A stretch of 32,924 bases of DNA from positions 1 to 32,924 of the forward strand of contig JAVBNU010000013.1 in assembly GCA_031551265.1 (NCBI GenBank), in the 5' to 3' direction. Within the stretch, counting starts at the first letter, position 1; the number at the start of each line of letters is the position of its first letter. The position numbers and the translations under genes were made by a program. The stretch is from JAVBNU01 sp031551265. Its GTDB lineage: Bacteria > Cyanobacteriota > Vampirovibrionia > Gastranaerophilales > Gastranaerophilaceae. Below, piece after piece: positions 22,955 to 30,020 of the stretch. The notes under the pieces are model-generated. The model did not search any database. It saw only the letters and a list, made by a program, of their open reading frames with translations, and was not told the DNA's origin.

Positions 22955-22982
22955 TTGCACAAATTTGAAAAATAACTATAAT
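22955..22982 (+). promoter_or_regulatory. Promoter of the HU gene
   Basis: TTGCAC (22955-22960) and consensus TATAAT (22977-22982) are separated by 16 bases and lie 33 bases upstream of the HU start codon. The intergenic DNA before it (22814-22954) shows nothing else recognisable. Confidence 0.7.
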
Positions 22983-23014
22983 AGAATTTGTAGACTATAT
23001 GAAAGGTATTACAT

Positions 23015-23290
23015 ATGAACAAAGAAGAATTAGTACAAGCGGTTGCTAAAGCAACAAAAACAACTCAAAAAGAAGCAGCTGAAATTATTAACGCATTTAT
23101 GTGCACAGTACAAACAGCTGTATCAAAAGGCAACAAAGTAACTTTAGTTGGTTTCGGTACTTTTGAAGCTAGAAAAAGAGCTGCTAGAACAGGTCGTAAC
23201 CCACAAACTGGCGCTAAAATTAAAATCGCTGCTAAAAAAGTTCCTGCTTTCTCAGCTGGCAAACAGTTCAAAGAACTTGTTAAAAAGTAA
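23015..23290 (+). CDS. hup: HU-family nucleoid DNA-binding protein
   Basis: HU is a dimeric DNA-bending protein that compacts the nucleoid. The 91-residue sequence is a textbook member. MNKEELVQAVAKATKTTQKE forms the helical dimerisation part. TLVGFGTFEARKRAARTGRN is the beta-saddle entering the arm, with the diagnostic GRNPQTGAKIKIAAKKVPAF containing the intercalating proline (NPQTG). FSAGKQFKELVKK closes it. It is transcribed from its own promoter and bounded by a terminator, so it is monocistronic and probably abundant. AAAGG precedes the ATG. IHF-type subunits are less likely given the sequence and single gene. Confidence 0.97.
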   Translation: MNKEELVQAVAKATKTTQKEAAEIINAFMCTVQTAVSKGNKVTLVGFGTFEARKRAARTGRNPQTGAKIKIAAKKVPAFSAGKQFKELVKK

Positions 23291-23310
23291 GAAGCATACT
23301 GAATTTTTAA

Positions 23311-23339
23311 AAGGCCAATCGATTGATTGGTCTTTTTTA
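23311..23339 (+). terminator. Intrinsic terminator of the HU gene
   Basis: AAAGGCCAATC (23311-23321) and GATTGGTCTTT (23326-23336) pair with one G-U wobble around GATT, followed by T residues. Confidence 0.85.
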
Positions 23340-23370
23340 TTACATTTTTTGAATTATATATAAATGCATA

Positions 23371-23458
23371 TGTCATTGCAAGGCAATACTGAAGCAATCT
23401 AAAAAATACAGACATACACTCTGGATTGCCACATTCCCGTTGGTCACTCGCAATGACA
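23371..23458. repeat. Palindromic double-hairpin repeat element (copy 3, 88 bp)
   Basis: It begins TGTCATTGC and ends GCAATGACA. Inside, GCAATCT (23394-23400) and GGATTGC (23423-23429) divide it into two halves, each able to fold (TTGC/GCAA and ATTGC/GCAAT). It is the same design as copies 1 and 2 with a different stem sequence. Elements with these GTCATTGC/GCAATGAC ends are widespread in unrelated bacterial genomes. Confidence 0.75.
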
Positions 23459-23559
23459 GCCGGTTGATAGTTAACTATAAGATCTATTAAAATTTTTTAT
23501 TTTCATTTAAATTAAATTAGTATAGAATAATAAATGACTACATGATGAGAGGAGTAGAC

Positions 23560-24597
23560 ATGGAATCTTTCATGCTGAAAGAGATTTTAGAACAGCCTGA
23601 GGTTGTTACAAAAATTCTTGAAAATTATATTAAAAACAATGATATTTTAATTGAGATGCCCAAAAAAATTAGCCGCCTTCGGATAATAGCAAGCGGTTCA
23701 TCATACCACGCGGCGAGTATTCTCACGTATTTGTACAAAGAATATACGGACATTGATGTAAATTGCAATTACTCAAGCGAATTTATATTAAAACCCCGTG
23801 TACGCTACGATAAGGATACTTTTTACATTTTTGTATCCCAGTCAGGCGAGACCAGCGATACACTCAGCGCAATGAATAGAGTCAAAGCATGCGGCATAAA
23901 AACAATGGCCGTCACCAATGTAGAAAATTCAACGCTAATGCGAGAAGCCGACTATCAAATGCTTGTGCATGCAGGGAAAGAAGTGAGCATTGCCTCTACA
24001 AAAGCTGTTACTGCGCAGATTGTATGCTTATACTTAACGTTACTCAAATACATGCAGCTGCAAGGGACAGACGTAAGTGAAAAAATTGCAGAGATAATGA
24101 ATTTACCTAAAACGCTGCAAAACTTTTTGGGCACAAGAGAAATTGTTGAAACAGCAGCTAAATTTTTATGCGAATTCCCAAACATAGCAGTTTTAGGGAA
24201 CAAAGCCTACTATACAGTGGCTCTTGAAGGTTCTCTCAAAATAAAAGAAACCTCATACATCAACGTAAACGCTTGCCCTATGGGTGAGTTTTTACACGGG
24301 CATGTCGCTGTGCTAAATACTAAATCTGCTGTCGTTGCACTAATCGATGAGGAAAACGCAGAAATAAATCTCAAAAATTTACGCAGAGTGAACAAAGAGT
24401 ACACAACTACGATAGTTACCGTAAGTGAAAACGACATTGACGAGTTCGATTTCAACTTACGCATCGAAAAAACACCTGTTATTAATAAACTTTTTATCTT
24501 ATTGGTGTTGTTGCAGCTACTGGCTTATAATATCGCAAACGCTCTTGGCAGAGATATTGATAATCCTAAAGGCCTGAGCAAAGTAGTTTTAGAATAA
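23560..24597 (+). CDS. SIS-domain GlmS-like isomerase / glucosamine-6-phosphate deaminase
   Basis: The 345-residue protein is the two-SIS-domain isomerase part of glucosamine-6-phosphate synthase without its N-terminal glutaminase. It begins at FMLKEILEQPE, the linker where full GlmS isomerase domains start. Sugar-phosphate-binding motifs are ASGSSYHAA (44-52) and SQSGETSDT (93-101), with STKAVTAQ further on. LKIKETSYIN...GEFLHGH and the tail GLSKVVLE preserve the equivalents of catalytic Glu488, His504 and Lys603 of E. coli GlmS. Stand-alone proteins of this size are known as SIS-type glucosamine-6-phosphate deaminases (NagB-II/GlmD-like), so amino-sugar breakdown is more likely than synthesis. 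Start chosen at 23560 because AGGAG lies 6 bases before it; the two earlier ATGs precede that site. Confidence 0.8.
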   Translation: MESFMLKEILEQPEVVTKILENYIKNNDILIEMPKKISRLRIIASGSSYHAASILTYLYKEYTDIDVNCNYSSEFILKPRVRYDKDTFYIFVSQSGETSDTLSAMNRVKACGIKTMAVTNVENSTLMREADYQMLVHAGKEVSIASTKAVTAQIVCLYLTLLKYMQLQGTDVSEKIAEIMNLPKTLQNFLGTREIVETAAKFLCEFPNIAVLGNKAYYTVALEGSLKIKETSYINVNACPMGEFLHGHVAVLNTKSAVVALIDEENAEINLKNLRRVNKEYTTTIVTVSENDIDEFDFNLRIEKTPVINKLFILLVLLQLLAYNIANALGRDIDNPKGLSKVVLE

Positions 24598-24598
24598 G

Positions 24599-24635
24599 AA
24601 AAAAGACCTGAGAATTTAACCTCAGGTCTTTTTTT
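24599..24635. terminator. Bidirectional terminator between convergent genes
   Basis: AAAAGACCTGAG (24601-24612) and CTCAGGTCTTTT (24621-24632) form a 12-bp perfect stem. An A-run before and a T-run after let it serve both the SIS gene and the permease gene. Confidence 0.9.
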
Positions 24636-24649
24636 CATGTTTTTTTTAA

Positions 24650-25972
24650 CTAACGTAAAAACCTTATATAGATATATGCGCTACTTAAAGCCAGTGAAAT
24701 CAGTGTTATTCCCAAGCCATATTTCAGGAAACGCATAAACGATATGGGGAATCCTTTATGGGCAGCTGTTTCTGAGACAATCACATTTGCAGCTGCACCA
24801 ATAATCGTAGCATTACCACCTAAGCACGCACCAAGTGACAAGCACCACCATAGTGGATAGGCATATACGGAGCCTTGAACTTGCTGAATTTCATAGATTA
24901 AAGGTGCCATAGTAGCCGTGTAAGGAATGTTATCTATGATACCTGACAAAATGCCCGAAGCCCATAAAATAATCATCGCTGTTGCCGACTCATTGCCTTG
25001 TGTTACATCAAGCAGCCACTGCGCCATTAGTTTAATGCCTCCTGATGCCTCCAGGCCGCCGATTATAATGAACAAGCCTATAAAGAAAAATATCGTATTC
25101 CATTCAATATCAACAAAAATTTTGCTGGGTTTTTCAAAAAGTAACAATAAACTCGCGCCTGTCATTGCGATTAAATATGATTCAACGTGAAGCACATCAT
25201 GCAGCACAAAACCTAAAATTACGGCTCCAAGAACAATCAAAGAACGTATCATAAGAGGCTTGTCCGTGATAGTTTGTGAATTATCTAAATCAGCAATAGC
25301 ATCCATTTTTTCCTTTGTAGCTTTAAGCTGCTTTCTGAAAACAAATATTAAAATCGTTAAAGTTACCACTAAGATGACCGCGACGATACCTGTTAATTCA
25401 TTTACGAAATCCATAAAACTCAAACCTGCTTTAGAGCCAATAATAATGTTCGGAGGATCACCTATTAAAGTAGCAGTTCCTCCTATGTTGGACGCTAAAA
25501 TTTCTGTGATTAAAAAAGGTATCGGATCCACATCAAGTTTTTTAGCAATTACAAACGTAATCGGCATCAAAAGAATAACGGTCGTAACATTGTCAAGAAA
25601 CGCAGATGCGACTGCCGTAAATAAACCTAAAGCAATCAAAATTAATATAGGATGTCCTTTGGTGCGTTTGAGAATATCATGCGCAAGCCAATTAAATACC
25701 CCACTTCGCGCTGTAATATGCACTATTATCATCATGCTTATTAATAAAAAGATTACATTAAAATCAATAAAATTAATAAAGTAATGTGGATGAATTCCCT
25801 CATGTCCACGTGCCTGCTCAACCAACCCCAATAAAATGGTAAACGAAGCCCCAACCAGTGCGACCGTAACCTTGGGTATCTTTTCAGTGGCTATAAAAAC
25901 ATAAGCAATAACAAGTATAATTGCTGAAATCATCATTGCATTTTGTGCTACAAGATTATGGATATGTTCCAT
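24650..25972 (-). CDS. ArsB/NhaD-superfamily membrane permease
   Basis: The 440-residue inner-membrane protein has about 11-12 hydrophobic segments from ISAIILVIAYVFIA at the N-terminus to ITLISLALSSAYIYI at the C-terminus. Two internally related halves carry the superfamily's marks: SAFLDNVTTVILLMPITFVI and GGTATLIGDPPNIIIG in the first, and GIIDNIPYTATMAPLI and CLGGNATIIGAAANVI in the second. Members transport anions such as arsenite, citrate or dicarboxylates, or exchange Na+/H+. The motifs place it in the 'P-protein/YbiR-like' group but do not fix a substrate. AGGGGG precedes the ATG. It converges on the SIS gene across a shared terminator, and no regulator or ATPase partner adjoins it. 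Confidence 0.85.
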   Translation of the reverse strand: MEHIHNLVAQNAMMISAIILVIAYVFIATEKIPKVTVALVGASFTILLGLVEQARGHEGIHPHYFINFIDFNVIFLLISMMIIVHITARSGVFNWLAHDILKRTKGHPILILIALGLFTAVASAFLDNVTTVILLMPITFVIAKKLDVDPIPFLITEILASNIGGTATLIGDPPNIIIGSKAGLSFMDFVNELTGIVAVILVVTLTILIFVFRKQLKATKEKMDAIADLDNSQTITDKPLMIRSLIVLGAVILGFVLHDVLHVESYLIAMTGASLLLLFEKPSKIFVDIEWNTIFFFIGLFIIIGGLEASGGIKLMAQWLLDVTQGNESATAMIILWASGILSGIIDNIPYTATMAPLIYEIQQVQGSVYAYPLWWCLSLGACLGGNATIIGAAANVIVSETAAHKGFPISFMRFLKYGLGITLISLALSSAYIYIRFLR

Positions 25973-26087
25973 GTCAATTCCCCCTATTGTGAACTCTCTT
26001 CTACACTATTTTACCAAAAAAATAGAATTCAAACGATTATTGAGCATCATTTACTTCAATATCACCCCAGAAATAAACTTAACACGC

Positions 26088-26116
26088 TTGAAATTTACAA
26101 TAAAAAATAGTATCAT
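26088..26116 (+). promoter_or_regulatory. Sigma70-type promoter of the BamE-like gene
   Basis: TTGAAA (26088-26093) and TATCAT (26111-26116) are separated by 17 bases, 32 bases upstream of the ATG at 26149. Confidence 0.6.
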
Positions 26117-26148
26117 TGCTATATTGTCACAGATTTTTTGAGGTTATC

Positions 26149-26709
26149 ATGAATAAAAAAATTGCTATTATTATAATGTCACTGTGCGTTGCACCCGCAT
26201 TTGCGTACGATGTTGAACAGGCCCCTGTAATAATGCATGGGCAACAAAATCATGAATACGTGATTGAGAAAGGTCCGTCAAAAATACAGCCGGGCAAACA
26301 AAAAGACATCGTTATGGTAAATGGCGGTAAAAAAACATTTAGCACCTCAGATGCCAAGATAAAAGCAGGCGCTTCTCAAGAAACAGTTTTGAACGCACTC
26401 GGCGAACCATCAGTTGTAGCTAATGCACCTGACGGCACCCAGGTATGGGTTTATGACAAAGTATCCTCAGTCACTTACACGACAGCAACAGGCTACACAG
26501 TTCCTAATGGAGCGGTAATGACACCGCCGTCTGCCACTTTTAATGCTCAAATTGCAACGAACGGATTTGGACGCAACATGTTTACAGGAAGCAACACAGG
26601 GCCTATGTATTCAGCGCCGCAGCCAATATACGAAACGAAAACCGTTAGAATCAAATTTGATGCTAATAATTTAGTCGAAAAATTTATGTACGGCTCGGAA
26701 GAATTTTAA
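26149..26709 (+). CDS. Exported BamE/SmpA-like protein
   Basis: The 186-residue protein has a Sec signal peptide (MNKKIAIIIMSLCVAPAFA) with a likely cut after AFA; there is no lipobox cysteine. The mature part contains KIKAGASQETVLNALGEPSV, then GTQVWVYDKVSSVTYTTA. This is the 'x-G-x-(x)4-V-x3-lG-x-P ... W-x-Y' pattern of SmpA/BamE-like domains, which occur in outer-membrane assembly factors and many other envelope proteins. A Gly/Pro/Asn/Met insert (about 120-160) precedes the final strand TVRIKFDANNLVEKFMY. The start is the ATG with GAGG upstream. The stop is interlocked with the DUF475 gene through TTAA. An envelope role is inferred from the signal and fold; the exact partner is unknown. 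Confidence 0.7.
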   Translation: MNKKIAIIIMSLCVAPAFAYDVEQAPVIMHGQQNHEYVIEKGPSKIQPGKQKDIVMVNGGKKTFSTSDAKIKAGASQETVLNALGEPSVVANAPDGTQVWVYDKVSSVTYTTATGYTVPNGAVMTPPSATFNAQIATNGFGRNMFTGSNTGPMYSAPQPIYETKTVRIKFDANNLVEKFMYGSEEF

Positions 26710-27779
26710 TTACTTGTTGTCTCATTCTCAGCAGTAAGAGCAACCTCTTTGACTTGCAATTTTTTAGCTGCAATCAATGACGAGCCAAACGCTAAAGTGA
26801 TTATAAACAAGCTAACTAAACCCGTAACTCCTTCAGGAACCTCTTGTTTGATACTAACCAGCATCACCAGTGCCAAAAAGCCAATCGCCCAATGAGCGCC
26901 ATGTTCCAGATATATATAGCTCTTGAGTGTTTTTTTCTCAACCATAAAGACAGTCAATGAACGCACAAACATAGCACCAATGGCCAGGCCAATTGTAATA
27001 ATTATAATGTCCTTGCTAATCGCAAACGCACCTAATAAGCCGTCAAAAGAGAATGATGCGTCAATTAGCTCAAGATACAAAAAGTTAATCAACCCAACCC
27101 TGCCTGCTGTTGAGAGCAATGCTTGTTTATCGGCAAACTCTTCCATCATGTTGCTGGCATCATTAATCAACAAGAACAACACAATTGCCGCAATACCGGA
27201 TATAACCACAGGGATTTTTTCAGCAGCAGGTACAAAATGTTGAACAAACATCAGCACAACAAGCGAAATAATGATTTCCATAGACTTCATATGACCAAGC
27301 TTAGACAATAATTTTTCCAACCCCGGTATCCAAAAAACGTCTTTCTCTTCGTTAATAAAATACGAGATAAATATCATCATCAGAAAAATAGCGCCGAATG
27401 TAACCAAAGGCACATGCGCAATATGCAAATAATACGTATATTGGGTAATGTCATGCAATGCCATGCCAAACACAGCCCACATAGATTTGTGAGCAAAAAC
27501 AGACACAATCAACACGGGGAACAACAGCCTCATCCCAAATACCGCTATCAAAATCCCCCACGTTAAAAAGCGTTGCTGCCACACCGGACACATCTTTTCA
27601 AGCCTCATAGCATTCACGATCGCATTATCAAACGAAAGTGTAATCTCTAAAATTGCTAAAAAAGCAGCTACTAAAAGAGTCTTAACCCCAATACCGCCTA
27701 AATGCACAGCCCCCCAGTAATATGCAGCACCCAAGCCGGCTATTGTTACCAAAAACGAATATTTAAAATACTTAAGCAT
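26706..27779 (-). CDS. DUF475/TerC-family integral membrane protein
   Basis: The 357-residue protein has about nine hydrophobic segments. It carries the two acidic TerC-type motifs: LEITLSFDNAIVNAMRLEKM (44-63) and, in the second half, YLELIDASFSFDGLLGAFA. The paired 'SFDN/SFDG' acidic sites are established features of the TerC/Alx/DUF475 superfamily, linked in several bacteria to Mn2+ or other metal export and to tellurite resistance. Substrate here is unproven. No other ter genes are nearby, so it is not part of a tellurite cluster. A GAGG Shine-Dalgarno precedes the ATG. It lies downstream of the SLH gene on the same strand but behind a strong terminator, and its 3' end is interlocked with the BamE-like gene. 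Confidence 0.88.
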   Translation of the reverse strand: MLKYFKYSFLVTIAGLGAAYYWGAVHLGGIGVKTLLVAAFLAILEITLSFDNAIVNAMRLEKMCPVWQQRFLTWGILIAVFGMRLLFPVLIVSVFAHKSMWAVFGMALHDITQYTYYLHIAHVPLVTFGAIFLMMIFISYFINEEKDVFWIPGLEKLLSKLGHMKSMEIIISLVVLMFVQHFVPAAEKIPVVISGIAAIVLFLLINDASNMMEEFADKQALLSTAGRVGLINFLYLELIDASFSFDGLLGAFAISKDIIIITIGLAIGAMFVRSLTVFMVEKKTLKSYIYLEHGAHWAIGFLALVMLVSIKQEVPEGVTGLVSLFIITLAFGSSLIAAKKLQVKEVALTAENETTSN

Positions 27780-27828
27780 GAATACCTCATTGTTATTAAT
27801 ATTATAAATAATTATATATTAAGAGAAT

Positions 27829-27866
27829 AAAAAAACGTCATCTCTATAGTTGAAATGACGTTTTTT
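27829..27866. terminator. Terminator of the SLH gene (bidirectional-looking)
   Basis: AAAAAACGTCAT (27830-27841) and ATGACGTTTTTT (27855-27866) form a stem with T-runs on both strands. It lies just after the minus-strand SLH gene stop and before the DUF475 gene. Confidence 0.85.
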
Positions 27867-27884
27867 ATTATTTTAAACTTCTGA

Positions 27885-29207
27885 TTATAGATCAGTGTTG
27901 TAAATGCTGATGTCCTCTGTAGTTTCAATATATAATACTGAACCTTGGTCAGCTTTATAGGACAAGCCAGGAGTAATTAATCCGGTAGCAAGACCTAAGC
28001 CGGCACCGACAGGAGCACCAATTGCGATACCTGTACCAACTTTGTCATCAATACAACCAATACCGGCACCCGCACCAGTACCCACAGCCGCACCGGCAAG
28101 AGTTGTCAATGCAACTTTACCAATGATAGCGCCCGTACTAGGTCTGAGTACACCATCGTTTTCCACAACTTTCGCAGGGAAACGAACTGCTTGTTTAGAT
28201 GGAAGCATCAATTCAACAAAGTTTAATCTAACTTCAGCACTTCTGTTGAATACTCTAGGTGGTACAATTTCAGTAACTTCAGCTTTAAGAATCGAATTAG
28301 CAGGAATTACCAAAGTACCTTCAACAGTTTTTACATCATTAAGTACATCAAATCTAATCATATCGCCTTGTTGATATTTTTTAGAGTTGAATGGGAATAC
28401 GTATGTAGGAGCCAGAATGTTACCGGCTTTAATGATTTTTCTCTTATTAGTAACCCAAACTTCATTTGTAGGCGGGTTTGGATGTTCATTTAAGTGTTCT
28501 TGCGATACCAAAACTTCGGGTTCTTCACGAACAATCGGCTCTTGATAAACAGGTTCTGTAGGCTCTTCAGCCACATATTGTTGTTTAACTAAACCTAATT
28601 TTTCTCTTAATTTGTATAAAAGAACAGCCGTTTCAGCACGGTTCAAGTTTTTGTTAGGTAATAAAATATCATCATCAGGGTGATTTACATAAATACCATA
28701 ATGAATCGTTTTAGCATATTGAGTTGTATCCCAAGAAGGAACATTTTTACCATCTTTAAATTGATTTAAAATGCTTGTATCAACAGTTTGGTCTTGTGTA
28801 ATATGGCTAATAATAGACGCTGCTTCAGCTTTAGTAATATTTTTGTCAGGCCTGAAAGTATTATCAGGATAACCATAAATCAAGCCTAATTGTTGTGACT
28901 TAGCTACATCATCATAAGCCCAGTGAGATTCTTTCATATCACTGAAAGTGCTTTTGAAGCCTGATTTGCTGGGCTGGTGATTTAAAGCCCTTAGTAATGC
29001 AGAAGTGAATTCCCCTCTGTGTACTTCATTTTCAGGCTTAAATAAGAACCCATCATATAGCAACATTACTCTGTCTCTAACTACAGAGTTAATTTCAACA
29101 GTCGCCCAATGCGAGCCGTCAACGTCGGTGATCTGATCAGCTTTAACTGAGTTACCAGTGATAAAAAGCCCCAGCATCAACAAGAACATAATTACAATCT
29201 TTTTCAT
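27885..29207 (-). CDS. SLH-domain envelope protein with C-terminal glycine zipper
   Basis: The 440-residue protein starts at the ATG at 29207 (GAGG upstream) with a signal peptide ending near NSVKA. Three S-layer-homology repeats follow: ITDVDGSHWATVEIN (about 24-70), FSDMKESHWAYDDVAKSQQL...YPDNTFRPDKNITKAEAA (85-140), and a more diverged third (150-205). SLH domains anchor proteins to pyruvylated cell-wall polymers and link the outer membrane to peptidoglycan in cyanobacteria. A Glu/Pro-rich linker (about 215-245) leads to a beta-rich domain with no beta-barrel porin signature. A glycine-zipper stretch (TTLAGAAVGTGAGAGIG and GAPVGAGLGLATGLITPG) follows, then a final strand segment. The zipper may insert into or pack against a membrane. 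It is transcribed alone, with palindromes in its upstream region. Confidence 0.88.
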   Translation of the reverse strand: MKKIVIMFLLMLGLFITGNSVKADQITDVDGSHWATVEINSVVRDRVMLLYDGFLFKPENEVHRGEFTSALLRALNHQPSKSGFKSTFSDMKESHWAYDDVAKSQQLGLIYGYPDNTFRPDKNITKAEAASIISHITQDQTVDTSILNQFKDGKNVPSWDTTQYAKTIHYGIYVNHPDDDILLPNKNLNRAETAVLLYKLREKLGLVKQQYVAEEPTEPVYQEPIVREEPEVLVSQEHLNEHPNPPTNEVWVTNKRKIIKAGNILAPTYVFPFNSKKYQQGDMIRFDVLNDVKTVEGTLVIPANSILKAEVTEIVPPRVFNRSAEVRLNFVELMLPSKQAVRFPAKVVENDGVLRPSTGAIIGKVALTTLAGAAVGTGAGAGIGCIDDKVGTGIAIGAPVGAGLGLATGLITPGLSYKADQGSVLYIETTEDISIYNTDL

Positions 29208-29250
29208 TTTATACCTCATATCGGTTATGTACATTAACTTTTCCCTACAT

Positions 29251-29273
29251 TGTATATCACCAGATGATATACA
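29251..29273. repeat. Inverted repeat in the SLH gene leader
   Basis: TGTATATCA-CCAGA-TGATATACA is a perfect 9-bp inverted repeat. It lies 44 bases upstream of the SLH start, within its predicted 5' leader. It could be an operator or an mRNA hairpin. Confidence 0.6.
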
Positions 29274-29284
29274 TCATATCAGTC

Positions 29285-29326
29285 ATTATATCATAAATAA
29301 TTTTCGTGCAATTGTAAATTTACAAT
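29285..29326 (-). promoter_or_regulatory. Candidate SLH gene promoter with 16-bp palindrome
   Basis: On the minus strand TATAAT (29285-29290) follows TTGCAC (29306-29311) with a short 15-base spacer. A perfect palindrome ATTGTAAATTTACAAT (29311-29326) abuts the -35, as an operator would. The rest of 29327-29410 is AT-rich with no gene seen. Confidence 0.4.
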
Positions 29327-29410
29327 ACAATAAGTATATGTTAGCTTAAATTTCCTGCTATATCAATACTAAATCAACTAAATGATGTAAATATTTGATA
29401 AAGAAATATT

Positions 29411-29429
29411 ACAAAACATTAAGTTTTGT
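29411..29429 (-). terminator. Weak hairpin at the end of hisH
   Basis: On the minus strand ACAAAAC and GTTTTGT flank TTAAT and overlap the hisH stop codon. The stem is AT-rich and the following bases are only partly T, so termination here is uncertain. Confidence 0.3.
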
Positions 29430-30018
29430 TAAGCCAATTTCTAAAAAAGTCTAATCCAGCATCAGAACTTTTTTCAGGATGGAATTGTACAGCATACAAA
29501 TTTTCTTTTTGTATGGCTGAACAAAAATTGTCATAATAGACAGTTTTTGCTGCAATAACAGCATTTTCGTCAGGTTCAACGTAGTAAGAATTCACGAAAT
29601 AAAAGTAATTATTTGTCAAAAAAAGGTCATTTAGATTCGTCTCAACTTTATTCCAGCCTATTTGTGGGACTTTCCCTTTTGTAAATTTCTTGACTTTTCC
29701 TTTTAAAATCCCCATGCCTTTTACTTGTGGTGCTTCCTCGCTTTCCTCAAACAAAATTTGTAGTCCGATACAAATCCCCAAAAAAGGTATTCCTTTTTCA
29801 ATTACTTGTTTAATCGGCTCAATTAGACCTCTAGATTGAAGATTTTGCATTGCCTGCGCAAAATGTCCTTGCCCCGGGAAAATAATACGCTCAGCATTTA
29901 AAATATCTTCAGCCTCAGACGTAACTATATACGGGCAATCCAGATATTCAAGCATATTTAAAATACTTTTCAGATTACCTGCATTATAATCAATTACTGT
30001 GACCGTTCGCTTTTTCAT
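29419..30018 (-). CDS. hisH: Imidazole glycerol phosphate synthase subunit HisH
   Basis: HisH is the glutamine amidotransferase half of imidazole glycerol phosphate synthase; it supplies ammonia to HisF in histidine synthesis. The 199-residue protein has the class I amidotransferase triad: Cys83 in LGICIGLQILF, His180 and Glu182 in QFHPEKSS. IIFPGQGHF (45-53) is the oxyanion-side motif. The N-terminus VTVIDYNAGNLKSI is typical of HisH. It ends a minus-strand operon after folE2 and the DapL-like gene, separated from the latter by 2 bases. No hisF, hisA or other his gene is in the window, so the pathway is dispersed or lies elsewhere. Confidence 0.93.
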   Translation of the reverse strand: MKKRTVTVIDYNAGNLKSILNMLEYLDCPYIVTSEAEDILNAERIIFPGQGHFAQAMQNLQSRGLIEPIKQVIEKGIPFLGICIGLQILFEESEEAPQVKGMGILKGKVKKFTKGKVPQIGWNKVETNLNDLFLTNNYFYFVNSYYVEPDENAVIAAKTVYYDNFCSAIQKENLYAVQFHPEKSSDAGLDFFRNWLNKT

Positions 30019-30020
30019 TT

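Noticed and set aside
23467..23478. ATAGTTAACTAT palindrome before the SIS gene
   Set aside because: A perfect but short, AT-rich 12-base palindrome that is likely by chance in this composition; no promoter fits around it.
23542..23559. Earlier ATG pair as start of the SIS protein
   Set aside because: The AGGAG Shine-Dalgarno lies after these ATGs and fits the ATG at 23560.
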